46,533 nucleotides of DNA from Candidatus Geothermarchaeota archaeon (GCA_015523725.1 WAJV01000087.1:1-46533), one strand, 5' to 3'. Numbered from the stretch's first letter, positions 26,196-35,791 are shown. The notes: generated by a model not told the origin, from the sequence alone. Numbers and translations: made by a program.

Positions 26196-27045
26196 CCCCA
26201 CCAACAAAACCAGATATAAAATTAACCATATGATTATCAATAAACCTAACTCCAGATAAATACATAGATTCCTTACCGCAATGAATATGTGACTCAACCA
26301 CATTCCCACATACAACACACTTATACTTACCCTGAATAGAAGCCCCCAAGAAACTATCGAAAAAGCTCCCCAACGCACCGGAAACAGCAATAACAAATAA
26401 TATAACATATTCCCTTCCCTTAGAATAAATCAATGGAGAAAAACCAATCAATGTAAATCTAGTCAATGGATTAAAACCACTCACCAAATATGCAAGGAAA
26501 CCAAACAATATAGAGAAAAGTATACTAGCTAAACTACCCAATAAAGTCACTCCACCGGACGACCCAGGCTCCACATAACTATCAGGATCAATTATAAATC
26601 TAGGTTTATGCCTACTCAACATACCTATCTCGGTCGCCGAAGTGTCAGCCACCATACTCGCCAAAGACCCCATAAAAAAGATCTCCCACAACAGCTTAAC
26701 AGAGGGATCCTTAAAAAAGTAAATCATAACAGATGATATCATCGGCCAAAAACCATTAGCAACAACATTTGGCCAAGCCCTCGTCCCAACCTTCTCACCA
26801 ATAGGATTATATAACCTCTTAATATCCCTACCAATCCTCGACAAAACACTACCCAAGATAAGGAAACTTAACAATAGAATAAAATTATCAAACCCTCCAA
26901 ATACCAGAATCGGAACACCCACAATCAAGCCTGCTACAAATCCATCCAACGTTAAAACATTTAAATAAAATGCCGTAAGGCCGATTAGGCATACTATACC
27001 AAAGCCATATAGAAGTGTTGAAACATAAAGTGGTTCTAGGAACAT
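26164..27045 (-). CDS. DUF92 (TMEM19/VTE6-like) membrane protein
   Basis: 293 residues with about seven membrane helices. The family signatures are clear: GTRAWPNVVANGFWP, MVADTSATEIGML and VEPGSSGGVTLLGS. The plant member VTE6 phosphorylates phytyl phosphate, so a prenyl-phosphate kinase role is possible here; that would fit archaeal lipid salvage, but it is only an inference. A small CxxC/CxxH pair near the C-terminus (CVVCGNVVESHIHCG) is an added putative zinc site. It follows the COG1709-like regulator by five bases, so the regulator may control it. Confidence 0.85.
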   Translation of the reverse strand: MFLEPLYVSTLLYGFGIVCLIGLTAFYLNVLTLDGFVAGLIVGVPILVFGGFDNFILLLSFLILGSVLSRIGRDIKRLYNPIGEKVGTRAWPNVVANGFWPMISSVMIYFFKDPSVKLLWEIFFMGSLASMVADTSATEIGMLSRHKPRFIIDPDSYVEPGSSGGVTLLGSLASILFSILFGFLAYLVSGFNPLTRFTLIGFSPLIYSKGREYVILFVIAVSGALGSFFDSFLGASIQGKYKCVVCGNVVESHIHCGKESMYLSGVRFIDNHMVNFISGFVGGVIAVILFSLI

Positions 27046-27050
27046 CGTAA

Positions 27051-27782
27051 CTACCTACCCAACAACCCCTCCGAAAATCTTATAAGTCTATCCACAAGCT
27101 CATCATCAGACTCCACATTGGATAAAACATAGATAACCCTCTCCCTCTCAGCCAGCTTAATAGAAAGCCTATCAACAACCCTAGGCCTATGGATTACAAC
27201 CATCCTAGGCTTCAGAGGATATACCCTAACAGCCACCATAGGAGACCTCCCAGTAGAAACATTGGTAAATATCACAGCCCTCTCAGTCGTCCTACCAAAA
27301 AGCCTAAAGAAACTATCACCACTCATTAATAAAATAGCTTTCAAGCTATCTATTAAAGTAAAACCATACAATAATGACTTATCAACCAAATCTCCATTAG
27401 CTAATACCTCACCATCAACAACATCAATAAACTCAGAAGCCCTAAACGGCTCCATAAAATCCTTAATAACCAATACAGGCTCAGGGATATCCTCACCCAA
27501 AGCCATATTCAAGACAAGAGAAAGAGCCCTACCACCCCTCCTAAGATCCAACTCAACCAAAGAATCAACAAACTTTTTAAGAAACCTAGTTCCAGGAGTC
27601 CTACGACGCTCACTCTCATACTCAGAAATCACTGAAGGAGAAATACCCATCCACTCCGCCAAATCAACCTGACTAACCCCAAATAGATTCCTCCACTTCT
27701 TTAAAGCCTTATTAATAGATGGAGAAACCAATATATCACCAAAAATATAACGCTTCACCCTATCAATAGAATACTGACTCAT
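27051..27782 (-). CDS. HTH (Xre-type) regulator, COG1709-like
   Basis: 243 residues. The N-terminal helix-turn-helix, FGVSQVDLAEWMGISPSVIS then EYESERRRTPG, is of the Xre/Cro type, and the larger C-terminal domain (RTTERAVIFTNVSTGRSPMV and VYPLKPRMVVIHRPR) is the part shared by the archaeal COG1709 proteins. Its ligand is unknown. ATG 27782 has GGTGGTG directly upstream; the track start at 27854 reads into the divergent promoter. It heads an operon with DUF92 and is divergent from the PLP-fold gene. Confidence 0.82.
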   Translation of the reverse strand: MSQYSIDRVKRYIFGDILVSPSINKALKKWRNLFGVSQVDLAEWMGISPSVISEYESERRRTPGTRFLKKFVDSLVELDLRRGGRALSLVLNMALGEDIPEPVLVIKDFMEPFRASEFIDVVDGEVLANGDLVDKSLLYGFTLIDSLKAILLMSGDSFFRLFGRTTERAVIFTNVSTGRSPMVAVRVYPLKPRMVVIHRPRVVDRLSIKLAERERVIYVLSNVESDDELVDRLIRFSEGLLGR

Positions 27783-27856
27783 CACCACCACTACAACACA
27801 GAAATACAAATCATTATTATAACCAAATAATATGTAAATATTTATTTTGACCAAAC

Positions 27857-28831
27857 ATGAAAAAAATAGATTTCAGACTCACACCAACGGAAAGAAAAGA
27901 TTGGATAAAAATAACAACAGAAACAAATAATTTAATAAATGAAGTGAAGAAAGAAATCTCAACACTACTTAAAATAGAGCCTAGAGACATATACCTAACT
28001 AATAACATAAAACCCTGGTACTTCCTACCACACCTACTTGTCGAGGGAATAGACAGGTCAATCAATATAGTACTCGATGATGAAAATAAAATACTCATCG
28101 AGACCTCAAAATTGATAAGAAAAGCCGGGATGACCCTAGAATACATACCCCCACCCAAAAGACTCGATGAAAAAATATTCGAACACTACAACCCACGACA
28201 CATATTCAGCCTAATAACAAGCCTAGTAAAACCAGTAACAGGTCGCAGGATAAGGATACAAGATATAGCAAAATATCTGTACTCAAATAACATAAAGCTA
28301 ATATTAGACATATCCTACGCACTAGGAACAATCAACATAAATTCCAAAAAAATAAACCCAGACATCCTAATATCAAACCCATACTTCGTATCAGGCTCGA
28401 ATCAAATAGGAATAATATACATAAACCAAGACACAATCGAAATACAAGAGTTAAAAAGGCCATACAACCTAATAGAAAAGTTAAGCAACGTAATTCAAAA
28501 ATCAACACTTAAAACCCTATTAAACAACCTAAAAGAGATAAATGAGACAGGTATAAAAGAGATAGAGAATAAAATATTATCCCTAGGCGGCTGGATGATA
28601 GATGAACTAAGGAAAAAAGGATACAAAATATTAACACCAATACAGAGAGACGAGAGAGCAGGAATAATATCTATACAAACCGATGAGAAAACCAATGTAT
28701 TATATAGGGAATTGGAAAAGGAGAATATATATGTAGATAATCTAGGAGGAATTATAAGAATATGTCTAACTCACAGACATAATGATGAAGATATAAAGCA
28801 ACTACTCAAAATATTTAGCAGAGTAAGTTAG
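27857..28831 (+). CDS. Class V aminotransferase-fold protein without the PLP lysine
   Basis: 324 residues with the cysteine-desulfurase / class V aminotransferase order. The PLP-binding aspartate strand is KLILDISYALG. The segment that normally reads SGHK then a tyrosine and G-P reads ISNPYFVSGSNQIGI here, so the lysine is replaced (phenylalanine by alignment). The C-terminal small domain is intact (RAGIISIQT, then IYVDNLGGIIRICLTHRHND). The N-terminus is shorter than in active enzymes. It is therefore probably inactive and may be a scaffold or regulator. It is divergent from the COG1709-like regulator. A-rich plus-strand codon use is as in its neighbours. Confidence 0.75.
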   Translation: MKKIDFRLTPTERKDWIKITTETNNLINEVKKEISTLLKIEPRDIYLTNNIKPWYFLPHLLVEGIDRSINIVLDDENKILIETSKLIRKAGMTLEYIPPPKRLDEKIFEHYNPRHIFSLITSLVKPVTGRRIRIQDIAKYLYSNNIKLILDISYALGTININSKKINPDILISNPYFVSGSNQIGIIYINQDTIEIQELKRPYNLIEKLSNVIQKSTLKTLLNNLKEINETGIKEIENKILSLGGWMIDELRKKGYKILTPIQRDERAGIISIQTDEKTNVLYRELEKENIYVDNLGGIIRICLTHRHNDEDIKQLLKIFSRVS

Positions 28832-28850
28832 GATCCAAAATATACGAAAA

Positions 28851-29138
28851 TCAAGTCTCTTCCCTAGCCAACCTTTCAGCATAACCACCTATCCTGACTA
28901 CACCGAAATGAATGGCGCATGAAACACAATATTCCTTAACAATCTTCTTTCTAAATATCACCGCACCCTGCTTCTTAAGCTCCTTCTCCAACTGCCTATC
29001 AACCAGTGAAACCCACCTCTCAACCCTAATCGCCTTATCCCTAGGAATCCTAGCACCACAGTTAGAACAATACGTATATCCCTCTCTACCCTTACCCTTC
29101 CTCTTAGCCCTACCACGATTCTTCCTCTTCTTCGGCAT
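28851..29138 (-). CDS. rps26e: 30S ribosomal protein S26e
   Basis: 95 residues. It begins MPKKRKNRGRAKRKGKG, with a zinc-type site CSNCGARIPRDKAI and CVSCAIHFGVVRIGG, all of which are standard for S26e, a small-subunit protein near the mRNA exit channel that is present mainly in eukaryotes and Crenarchaeota-like archaea. The track start at 29159 adds seven residues; ATG 29138 has AAGGTGGATGTG directly upstream and matches the family. It is transcribed alone, convergent with the PLP-fold gene and divergent from the eIF2B-like gene. Confidence 0.95.
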   Translation of the reverse strand: MPKKRKNRGRAKRKGKGREGYTYCSNCGARIPRDKAIRVERWVSLVDRQLEKELKKQGAVIFRKKIVKEYCVSCAIHFGVVRIGGYAERLAREET

Positions 29139-29201
29139 CACATCCACCTTGCTAACCAATATTTAGCCTAGTAAGTATATTAACTTTTATTTAGAGAAAA
29201 G

Positions 29202-29969
29202 ATGTCCTTAAAAGAAATAATAAATATAATCAATGATAATACACTAGGCTCAAAACAAATGGCACTAAAAATATTAGAGAAAATTAAGGATCTACCAAAG
29301 GAAAAAGCAGCAGAAATAATCGAATACGCCGCCAACAAACACCCAACAATGGCGATACTAAAACATATTAACGACCAAATAAGGAGTGGAAAAACAAGTC
29401 CAGAGGACCTAATCAATGAATTGAAGCGGATGGATGTAAAGATAGCTCACAACCTAACCAAAATACTAGATAAGAATCTGAGAATAGTAACATATAGTAG
29501 AAGCCAAACATTACTAAACATATTCAGAACATTATATAAAAACGGTTATGTAAAAGAAATCTATTTATCAGAAAGCAGGCCGACAATGGAGGGAATAAAA
29601 TTTGCAGAAGAGCTGGCCGAGACAGGAATAAAAACAACACTAACGATAGACATATACCTACCAGAACTGATTAAAGAAGCCGACATAGTAGTAATTGGGT
29701 GCGATGCAATACTACCAAATAAAGATATAGTAAATAAGATTGGGAGCAAGCCTCTGGCCATAGCAGCAAACTATTATAAAAAACCCTTCATCGTAACAGG
29801 AGACGAATTTAAATACACTAATAAAGACGTATTAATAAAGTACGGGGACCCAAGAGAAATATATAGTGGAGAAAAGAACCTAATAGTAGTGAGAAACCCG
29901 TACTTCGAGATAGTTCCACATAAACTAATAACCTATTTAGTGACAAACAAAGAAATAATTAGGCCATAG
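29202..29969 (+). CDS. eIF2B-alpha/beta/delta-like (aIF2B / ribose-1,5-bisphosphate isomerase family) protein
   Basis: 255 residues. The C-terminal domain has ESRPTMEGIKFAEEL and the GCDAILPNKDIVNKIGS block with AANYYKKPFIVTG, which define the eIF2B/MTNA family. In archaea these act either as aIF2B-like proteins or as sugar-phosphate isomerases in AMP breakdown. The N-terminal helical domain is short. The GCDAIL(x)N motif fits both, and the choice cannot be made from sequence. Confidence 0.85.
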   Translation: MSLKEIINIINDNTLGSKQMALKILEKIKDLPKEKAAEIIEYAANKHPTMAILKHINDQIRSGKTSPEDLINELKRMDVKIAHNLTKILDKNLRIVTYSRSQTLLNIFRTLYKNGYVKEIYLSESRPTMEGIKFAEELAETGIKTTLTIDIYLPELIKEADIVVIGCDAILPNKDIVNKIGSKPLAIAANYYKKPFIVTGDEFKYTNKDVLIKYGDPREIYSGEKNLIVVRNPYFEIVPHKLITYLVTNKEIIRP

Positions 29970-29983
29970 AATCTAAAAATAGG

Positions 29984-30562
29984 CTATCCCCAAGAAACAT
30001 ATGTATAATTCCAAATAATGACATCTCCATCATAAACCTTAGTCTGAAACGCACCCTTATCTGATAACCTAAAATTGACATAAAACATCCAATAATAACC
30101 ACTGGTAGAATTAACATTCCGATTATAAACACCATTTATTCCATTAATAAAATAGTCACCATAAGATGCATAATAAGTATAGTTCACAACAGCAACAGAA
30201 ATAGTTAAGTTAAAAACCGTATTATTAACACCCTCCACAAAATACACCTTATGATGCTCTATAGTACCATTACCATAGTCAATAACCAAAATAGCTACAG
30301 AACGTTCCAGCAAAGACTTCAATCTAGATATTGTATCCATATATGATCTATTATAAAGCTCCAACTGATTACTTAAGTTACGCAACTCATTCTTCAAATT
30401 ATCCAGAACACCTTGAAACTCACTAATCCTACTAGATAAGGAAGCCTTACTTCTCTCCACATCAACATATAAATTAAAATAATAACCCAGAAAAACTGTG
30501 GAAATAACCGCCCAAACCAATAACACAGCCGCCAAAACCCTATAAACCGATAGACTACTCAC
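29984..30562 (-). CDS. Membrane-anchored DUF4430 protein
   Basis: 192 residues. One N-terminal membrane helix (about 9-29) is followed by a coiled-coil stalk (about 33-85, KASLSSRISEFQGVLDNLKN onward) and then a beta-grasp DUF4430 domain outside the cell, with VIDYGNGT, SGYYWMFYVNF and KVYDGDVIIWNY. DUF4430 is the fold of the cobalamin-binding C-terminal domain of transcobalamin. It starts with GTG 30562 overlapping the stop of the ECF gene. It probably captures a ligand, perhaps a corrinoid, for the transporter. Confidence 0.83.
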   Translation of the reverse strand: MSSLSVYRVLAAVLLVWAVISTVFLGYYFNLYVDVERSKASLSSRISEFQGVLDNLKNELRNLSNQLELYNRSYMDTISRLKSLLERSVAILVIDYGNGTIEHHKVYFVEGVNNTVFNLTISVAVVNYTYYASYGDYFINGINGVYNRNVNSTSGYYWMFYVNFRLSDKGAFQTKVYDGDVIIWNYTYVSWG

Positions 30563-31094
30563 CCAACATCACCCTAATATACTCATTACGCCTAAATAGA
30601 CCCAACAAATAAGTCGATAAAAAAGCAGTCGAGAACTCATGAACAGGCCCCATAGGATACGGAACAACCCCAATAAACACAGGGGTAAACAAATTAATCA
30701 AGGCAACCCAAACAGGAGTGCCAAAAAACACAGAGATAGTTAATATACTAGTAACCACATCATAAAACAGTGTCAATAAATAAGCCAACACAAACAATAA
30801 AACCTTATCACGCACCCGAGGTAATATAAAACCCGATAAAAAACCCACCAACCCCATGGAAATAGAGGTAACAATCGTCCAAGGACCAAAACCCAAGTAC
30901 ATATCACTAATAATCATTGATATAAAACCAACCAAGAAACCACCAAGTGAACCAAGATAGAAACTCGATAATATGGTTAAAGGAGTCGTTAGAGAGATAT
31001 TTGGGAGAAAAGCCAACATAATCCTTGAGGCAACGGATAATGATGTAAAGATTGATATCATAGCAACCTTAACTGTAAAATGAGTTGGTGCCAT
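30555..31094 (-). CDS. ECF transporter S-component-like membrane protein
   Basis: 179 residues with about five or six helices and the S-component pattern of a conserved first helix (VKVAMISIFTSLSVASRIML), a glycine-rich second segment (SSFYLGSLGGFLVGFISMI) and a final cytoplasmic tail. S-components bind one vitamin each and use shared ATPase modules encoded elsewhere. Coupling with the DUF4430 gene suggests cobalamin or a related compound. Start ATG 31094 lies about 31 bases from TTTAAATA on the minus strand, consistent with a leaderless transcript. Confidence 0.82.
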   Translation of the reverse strand: MAPTHFTVKVAMISIFTSLSVASRIMLAFLPNISLTTPLTILSSFYLGSLGGFLVGFISMIISDMYLGFGPWTIVTSISMGLVGFLSGFILPRVRDKVLLFVLAYLLTLFYDVVTSILTISVFFGTPVWVALINLFTPVFIGVVPYPMGPVHEFSTAFLSTYLLGLFRRNEYIRVMLGE

Positions 31095-31120
31095 AAAATT
31101 ATAAATAGGTTTATCTATCC

Positions 31121-31130
31121 TATATTTAAA
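31121..31130 (-). promoter_or_regulatory. TATA-like element for the ECF-DUF4430 operon
   Basis: On the minus strand the stretch reads TTTAAATATA and is centred about 31 bases before ATG 31094, the spacing expected for a short or absent leader. Confidence 0.4.
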
Positions 31131-31179
31131 TCTTTACGCCAAATAAAACTATCTAGAAAATGAAATAATTATAATTATT

Positions 31180-31917
31180 ATGAGAGTTAAAATTGGTTGC
31201 TGTGGATACCCCATATCAATGAAAAAATATTTCCGAGAATTTAAACTAGTCGAGGTCCAAACCACATTCTATAATATACCGAGAGAGAGTACATTAGCTA
31301 AATGGAGAGAAGAGGCCCCCAACGACTTCGAGTTCATAGTTAAGGCATTCCAAGGCATAACACATCCAATAACCAGCCCTACATGGAGAAGATATAGGGG
31401 GGAATTACCTGGATCAAGAGATGGATATGGTTTATTAAAACATACGGATGAAGTTTTTTGGTCATGGGAGCAAACCCTAAAAATATGTAATTTACTAAAA
31501 GCAAACAAGGTCCTCATACAACTACCACCGAAGTGTACCCTAACAAATGAAGCTACAGAGACAATAAGAGAGTTAAATAAAGCAGATTTATTACTAATTA
31601 TAGAACCTAGACACAGCTCATGGTTTAATGAAGAAATTATAACACTATTTAGAAAAGAAGATATTGTATTATGCGTGGACCCATTCAAGAACAAACCAAT
31701 AACTACAAGCAAAATACATTACTGGAGACTCCACGGTAGAAATGGATACAAATACGGATATAAATATACAGAAAAAGACTATGAAGAATTAATAGCATTA
31801 ATTAACTCAATTAGGGACACAAAAGAAGTCTATGTCATGTTTAACAATAAATATATGTATATTGATGCAACAACCTTCAGGAACTTCATTAGAGATGAGG
31901 GACTCGAAGCATTATAA
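31180..31917 (+). CDS. DUF72 family protein
   Basis: 245 residues of the DUF72 (COG1801) TIM-barrel family. The N-terminal IGCCGYPISMKKYF and FKLVEVQTTFYNIPRES are typical, as are FEFIVKAFQGITHP, LIIEPRHSSWF and YWRLHGRNGY. The family resembles hydrolytic or isomerising TIM barrels, but its reaction is unknown. It stands between the divergent ECF operon and proS. Confidence 0.9.
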   Translation: MRVKIGCCGYPISMKKYFREFKLVEVQTTFYNIPRESTLAKWREEAPNDFEFIVKAFQGITHPITSPTWRRYRGELPGSRDGYGLLKHTDEVFWSWEQTLKICNLLKANKVLIQLPPKCTLTNEATETIRELNKADLLLIIEPRHSSWFNEEIITLFRKEDIVLCVDPFKNKPITTSKIHYWRLHGRNGYKYGYKYTEKDYEELIALINSIRDTKEVYVMFNNKYMYIDATTFRNFIRDEGLEAL

Positions 31918-31983
31918 ACCTTAATAACCAAGAATATTTTAATTAGATATTACTGCAAAACATGATAATAATGGTGTAAACAC

Positions 31984-33435
31984 ATGGTAGAAGTGGTAGA
32001 GGCAGCATTACCAGACAAATATGAAAACATGAGTGAATGGTATTCAGAGATTTTAGATAGAGCCGAGATAATAGACATTAGATATGGGGTCAAGGGATTC
32101 GTTGTATACAGACCATTCGGCATGACAATAATGAAAAACATCATTAAACTATATGAAGAGGAACTGGAGAAAACAGGGCATCAACCATTCCTATTTCCAG
32201 TAGTAATACCAGAGAAGAACCTTAGAATGGAGAAGGAACATATCAAGGGTTTTGAAGGCGAGGTATTCTGGATAGAGAAAGGTGGATACACACCACTAGA
32301 AGAGAGACTTGCATTAAGACCAACCAGTGAAACAGCAATATACCCAATATATGCATTATGGTTCAGCAGCTACAAAGAATTACCATTCAAAGGATACCAA
32401 ACATGCGCAGTATATAGATATGAGACAAAAGCTACAAGGCCACTCCTAAGAGGGAGAGAATTCCTTTGGATAGAGACACATAACCTCTACTTCACCGAGA
32501 AAGAGGCAAGAGACCAAACTATCGAGGATGCAGAAATATTCTATAGAGTAACAACTGAGAAGCTGGGCATCCCATTTATACATCTAAAAAGAGAGGAATA
32601 CGATAAGTTCCCAGGTGCAGTGGACACATATGCGTTTGATACCCTACTACCAGATGGGAGGGTACTACAAATAGGTACAACCCACTACCTAGGGACAAAC
32701 TTCACAAAAGTATTTAATGTACAAGTTCATGATGAAGAGGGAAAACTTGTAAACCCACACTCAACCTGCTATGGAATAGGACTATCAAGAATACTCGCAT
32801 CAATCCTACTAGTCCATGGAGACGAATATGGCGCTGTCCTCCCCTTCGAAATAGCACCAATCCAAGTAGCTATAATACCCATATATAAATCCGGATACAG
32901 CAACGAAAAAATAGACAAGTATTGTGAAAAAATATATAGCGAATTAAAAGGCCAAGGTTTTAAAGTAGTCTTCGACAACAGTGAAAAAACACCTGGAGAA
33001 AAATATTACTACTATGACATGAGAGGAGTTCCCTTCCGAATAGAAATAGGGCCTAGGGAAGTAGATACAAACAAAGTAACAGTATTCCGGAGAGATATTA
33101 GACAAAGAAAAACCATACCCTACGAAAAACTAATAGAACATATACAAAAAGAGGCGAGGGATATATTGAGAAACCTAAGGGAAAAAGCCGAGAAAAGACT
33201 AAGGGAAAATATAATTGAGGTCAATAGTAAAGAAGAATTAATAAAAACGTATAGAGAACACGGTAGAAAAATTTATAAAGTCTACTTCTGCGGTAGAAAA
33301 GAATGTGCGGACGAGATCAAAGAAGCATTAGATGGACTGGAGACTAGGGGGAAGCCGCTTAACCTAGAGGGAGAAGGGCCATGTATATGGTGCGGTAAAC
33401 CAGGACACATATGCTATTTGGCAAAGGCTTATTGA
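31984..33435 (+). CDS. proS: Prolyl-tRNA synthetase (archaeal/eukaryotic type)
   Basis: 483 residues, class II aminoacyl-tRNA synthetase that charges tRNA-Pro. Motif 2 region CAVYRYETKATRPLLRGREF and motif 3 HSTCYGIGLSRILAS are present, as are the anticodon-binding domain (about 290-400) and the C-terminal zinc domain with CGRKECADEIK and CIWCGKPGHICYLAKAY; the last tyrosine is the invariant C-terminal one. ATG 31984 has GGTG nine bases upstream. The next gene starts 26 bases later. Length and domains match the archaeal form, which lacks the bacterial editing insertion. Confidence 0.97.
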   Translation: MVEVVEAALPDKYENMSEWYSEILDRAEIIDIRYGVKGFVVYRPFGMTIMKNIIKLYEEELEKTGHQPFLFPVVIPEKNLRMEKEHIKGFEGEVFWIEKGGYTPLEERLALRPTSETAIYPIYALWFSSYKELPFKGYQTCAVYRYETKATRPLLRGREFLWIETHNLYFTEKEARDQTIEDAEIFYRVTTEKLGIPFIHLKREEYDKFPGAVDTYAFDTLLPDGRVLQIGTTHYLGTNFTKVFNVQVHDEEGKLVNPHSTCYGIGLSRILASILLVHGDEYGAVLPFEIAPIQVAIIPIYKSGYSNEKIDKYCEKIYSELKGQGFKVVFDNSEKTPGEKYYYYDMRGVPFRIEIGPREVDTNKVTVFRRDIRQRKTIPYEKLIEHIQKEARDILRNLREKAEKRLRENIIEVNSKEELIKTYREHGRKIYKVYFCGRKECADEIKEALDGLETRGKPLNLEGEGPCIWCGKPGHICYLAKAY

Positions 33436-33461
33436 ATAGATATAAACAATAATATTATTTG

Positions 33462-34073
33462 ATGCAAAATTGGGAGAAAATATTGGTAGAAGTAAATAGA
33501 TCCATTGGTAGAAGGTTAGTCAGCCCTGCCGAATTATTCCTAATACTGAAGATTATAAGTGAGATGGAGTATGTGGGAAGATACTACCTAAGTGAAAAAC
33601 TAAATATGGGAGAAGCCACCATCAGAAATATCCTAAACACATTAAAACAATTAAATATAATTGAGGCTTATAGAGGTGGCCATAGATTAACTAGCTATGG
33701 AAAAAACTTGATAAATGAAATCAATAGTATAATAGAGATACACGTCGATATGGAGACTGGCATATCCGGTGAGACAGCTGTATTCGTGGTAAAAGGCTTT
33801 TCAAATAAGATAGGGTCAATACTAGAGTTCAGAGATGAGATCATTAGAAATGGAGGGAGGGGGGCCATCATATTAGAATATAAAGATGGAAAACTTATAT
33901 TCCCCGACTCAGGCCTCCCCATAGATATATGGAGAAGTGATATAAAAGAGGAAATCCTAGAGAAAACCACATTAAATGAGGGGGATATAATAATTATTGT
34001 AAGCAGTGACACACAGAAAGAGGCTATCCTAAGTGGACTAAACACGATAATCAAATACTTATACATCCAATAA
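33462..34073 (+). CDS. Winged-helix regulator with DUF4443-like C-terminal domain
   Basis: 203 residues. The N-terminal helix-turn-helix spans SPAELFLILKIISEMEYVGR, YYLSEKLNMGEATIRNILNTL and IIEAYRGGHRLTSYGK. The C-terminal domain (about 95-203) has the regular beta/alpha order seen in archaeal DUF4443 proteins, with VFVVKGFSNKIGS and GRGAIILEYKDGKLIFPD. The track begins at TTG 33459; ATG 33462 follows. It lies between proS and lysS in one direction and may regulate translation genes or simply be co-transcribed. Confidence 0.8.
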   Translation: MQNWEKILVEVNRSIGRRLVSPAELFLILKIISEMEYVGRYYLSEKLNMGEATIRNILNTLKQLNIIEAYRGGHRLTSYGKNLINEINSIIEIHVDMETGISGETAVFVVKGFSNKIGSILEFRDEIIRNGGRGAIILEYKDGKLIFPDSGLPIDIWRSDIKEEILEKTTLNEGDIIIIVSSDTQKEAILSGLNTIIKYLYIQ

Positions 34074-34128
34074 AACCCATTAATAATTATTTACTAAGAA
34101 TAGACAATATTATAGAGGCTGTGGATAA

Positions 34129-35736
34129 ATGAGTACAAAAGAGATTATAGGTAGGGGAACCTGGATAGATAAAGTGGCCCATGAATTAATAGAACGCGAG
34201 AAAAAACTAGGTAGAAGCTTAGACTTAATAAGGACAGAGAGTGGATTAGGGGCTTCCGGAATCCCACACGTGGGAAGCATGGCGGACGCAGTAAGAGCAT
34301 ATGCAGTATCACTAGCCCTTAAAGACATGGGATACAATAGCGAGACAATAGCGTTCTCAGACGACCTAGATGGCTTAAGAAAGATACCTGAAGGACTACC
34401 CAAAGAACTTGAAAATTACTTACTCTGGCCAGTCTCCCTAATACCCGATCCATACGGATGCCACGAATCATACGGTAAACACATGAGTAGCCTACTACTC
34501 GAGGCACTCGACAAAGCCGGGATAGAGTATACACATAAGTCAGCATACGAAGTATATAAGAGCGGCAAAATGGTTAATGAGATCCATGAGATACTTCTAA
34601 ACTGGAGAAGAGTAGGCCAAATAATATATGAAGAAACGGAGCAAGATAAATTCCTGAGAACACTACCATACTTCGCCATATGTAAGCGTTGTGGAAGAAT
34701 ATATACCACAGAAGCATATGAATACGACCCCAATGGAAAGAAGGTAAAATATAGATGTGTAGGTGCCGAAATAAGGGGAAAGTGGCATGAGGGATGTGGA
34801 TATGAAGGCTGGGCCTACATATATAAAGCAGATGGAAAACTATCTTGGAAGAGTGAATTCGCAGCCAGATGGAGAATGCTAGACATTAGATTCGAGGCAT
34901 ATGGAAAAGACATAGCAGACTCAGTAAGAGTAAATGATAGGATATCAAAAGAAATCCTAAAATTCGAGCCACCCTACCACGTAAGATACGAAATGTTCCT
35001 AGACACAAGTGGAAGAAAAGTCTCTAAATCAAGGGGAAACGTATTCACACCCCAACTATGGTATAGATACGGAGCCCCCGAAAGCCTAATCCTATTCCTA
35101 TTAAAAAGGTTTACAGGGACGAGGAAAGTGAGCTTCAACACAGTAGTCCAGATGATGAGAGAACTAGATATGCATAAAGACGTATACTTCGGAAGACTAA
35201 AAATAGAGAATCCATTGAAAAGGGAGAGAATGAAGGGATTACTAGAATACTCTTATAGACTGGGGGAGATACCAGATATAAAAGTACCATATGACCTAGT
35301 ACTTAGCCTAGCTGAAGTAGCACCAGAAGGAAAAGAAACTGAATTCATAACTACACGCCTAAAAAAATATGGATATAATGTAGACTCCAAAGAAATAAGC
35401 GACATTATAACTTACGCCATAAATTGGGTAAAGGACTTCGGACCAACACCAGAGAGAGAAAGAGAAATCGAGCTAGATAATACTACAATAACCGCATTAA
35501 AGGACCTAATCAAAGAAATAAGAGGATTAAGTGATGGGGAAGAAATACAGGGCAAAATATTCACAGTAGCAAGGCGACACAGAATAAGCCCAAGAAAATT
35601 CTTCAAAACCCTTTACCAAATAATTATAGGGAGAGACCGCGGACCCAGAATGGGCCCCCTAATAGCCGATATAGGAGTGGAACGTGTTATACAGCAAATA
35701 GAGAAAATTATAGCAAATAAAGAACAACCAAAGTAA
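34129..35736 (+). CDS. lysS: Lysyl-tRNA synthetase, class I
   Basis: 535 residues of the class I LysRS that archaea and a few bacteria use in place of the class II enzyme. The HIGH-like motif is GIPHVGSMAD (about 44-53), the zinc region is CKRCGRIY then CGYEGWAYIYKADGK, and the KMSKS-like motif is GRKVSKSRGN (near 300). The C-terminal alpha-helical anticodon-binding domain is full length. A gap of about 55 bases with an AT-rich stretch precedes ATG 34129, so it may have its own promoter. tRNA-Arg follows. Confidence 0.97.
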   Translation: MSTKEIIGRGTWIDKVAHELIEREKKLGRSLDLIRTESGLGASGIPHVGSMADAVRAYAVSLALKDMGYNSETIAFSDDLDGLRKIPEGLPKELENYLLWPVSLIPDPYGCHESYGKHMSSLLLEALDKAGIEYTHKSAYEVYKSGKMVNEIHEILLNWRRVGQIIYEETEQDKFLRTLPYFAICKRCGRIYTTEAYEYDPNGKKVKYRCVGAEIRGKWHEGCGYEGWAYIYKADGKLSWKSEFAARWRMLDIRFEAYGKDIADSVRVNDRISKEILKFEPPYHVRYEMFLDTSGRKVSKSRGNVFTPQLWYRYGAPESLILFLLKRFTGTRKVSFNTVVQMMRELDMHKDVYFGRLKIENPLKRERMKGLLEYSYRLGEIPDIKVPYDLVLSLAEVAPEGKETEFITTRLKKYGYNVDSKEISDIITYAINWVKDFGPTPEREREIELDNTTITALKDLIKEIRGLSDGEEIQGKIFTVARRHRISPRKFFKTLYQIIIGRDRGPRMGPLIADIGVERVIQQIEKIIANKEQPK

Positions 35737-35791
35737 CATATTCTTCAATAAATATACACCTAAATTCAGTGTATTTTATAGTATTTTTAGG

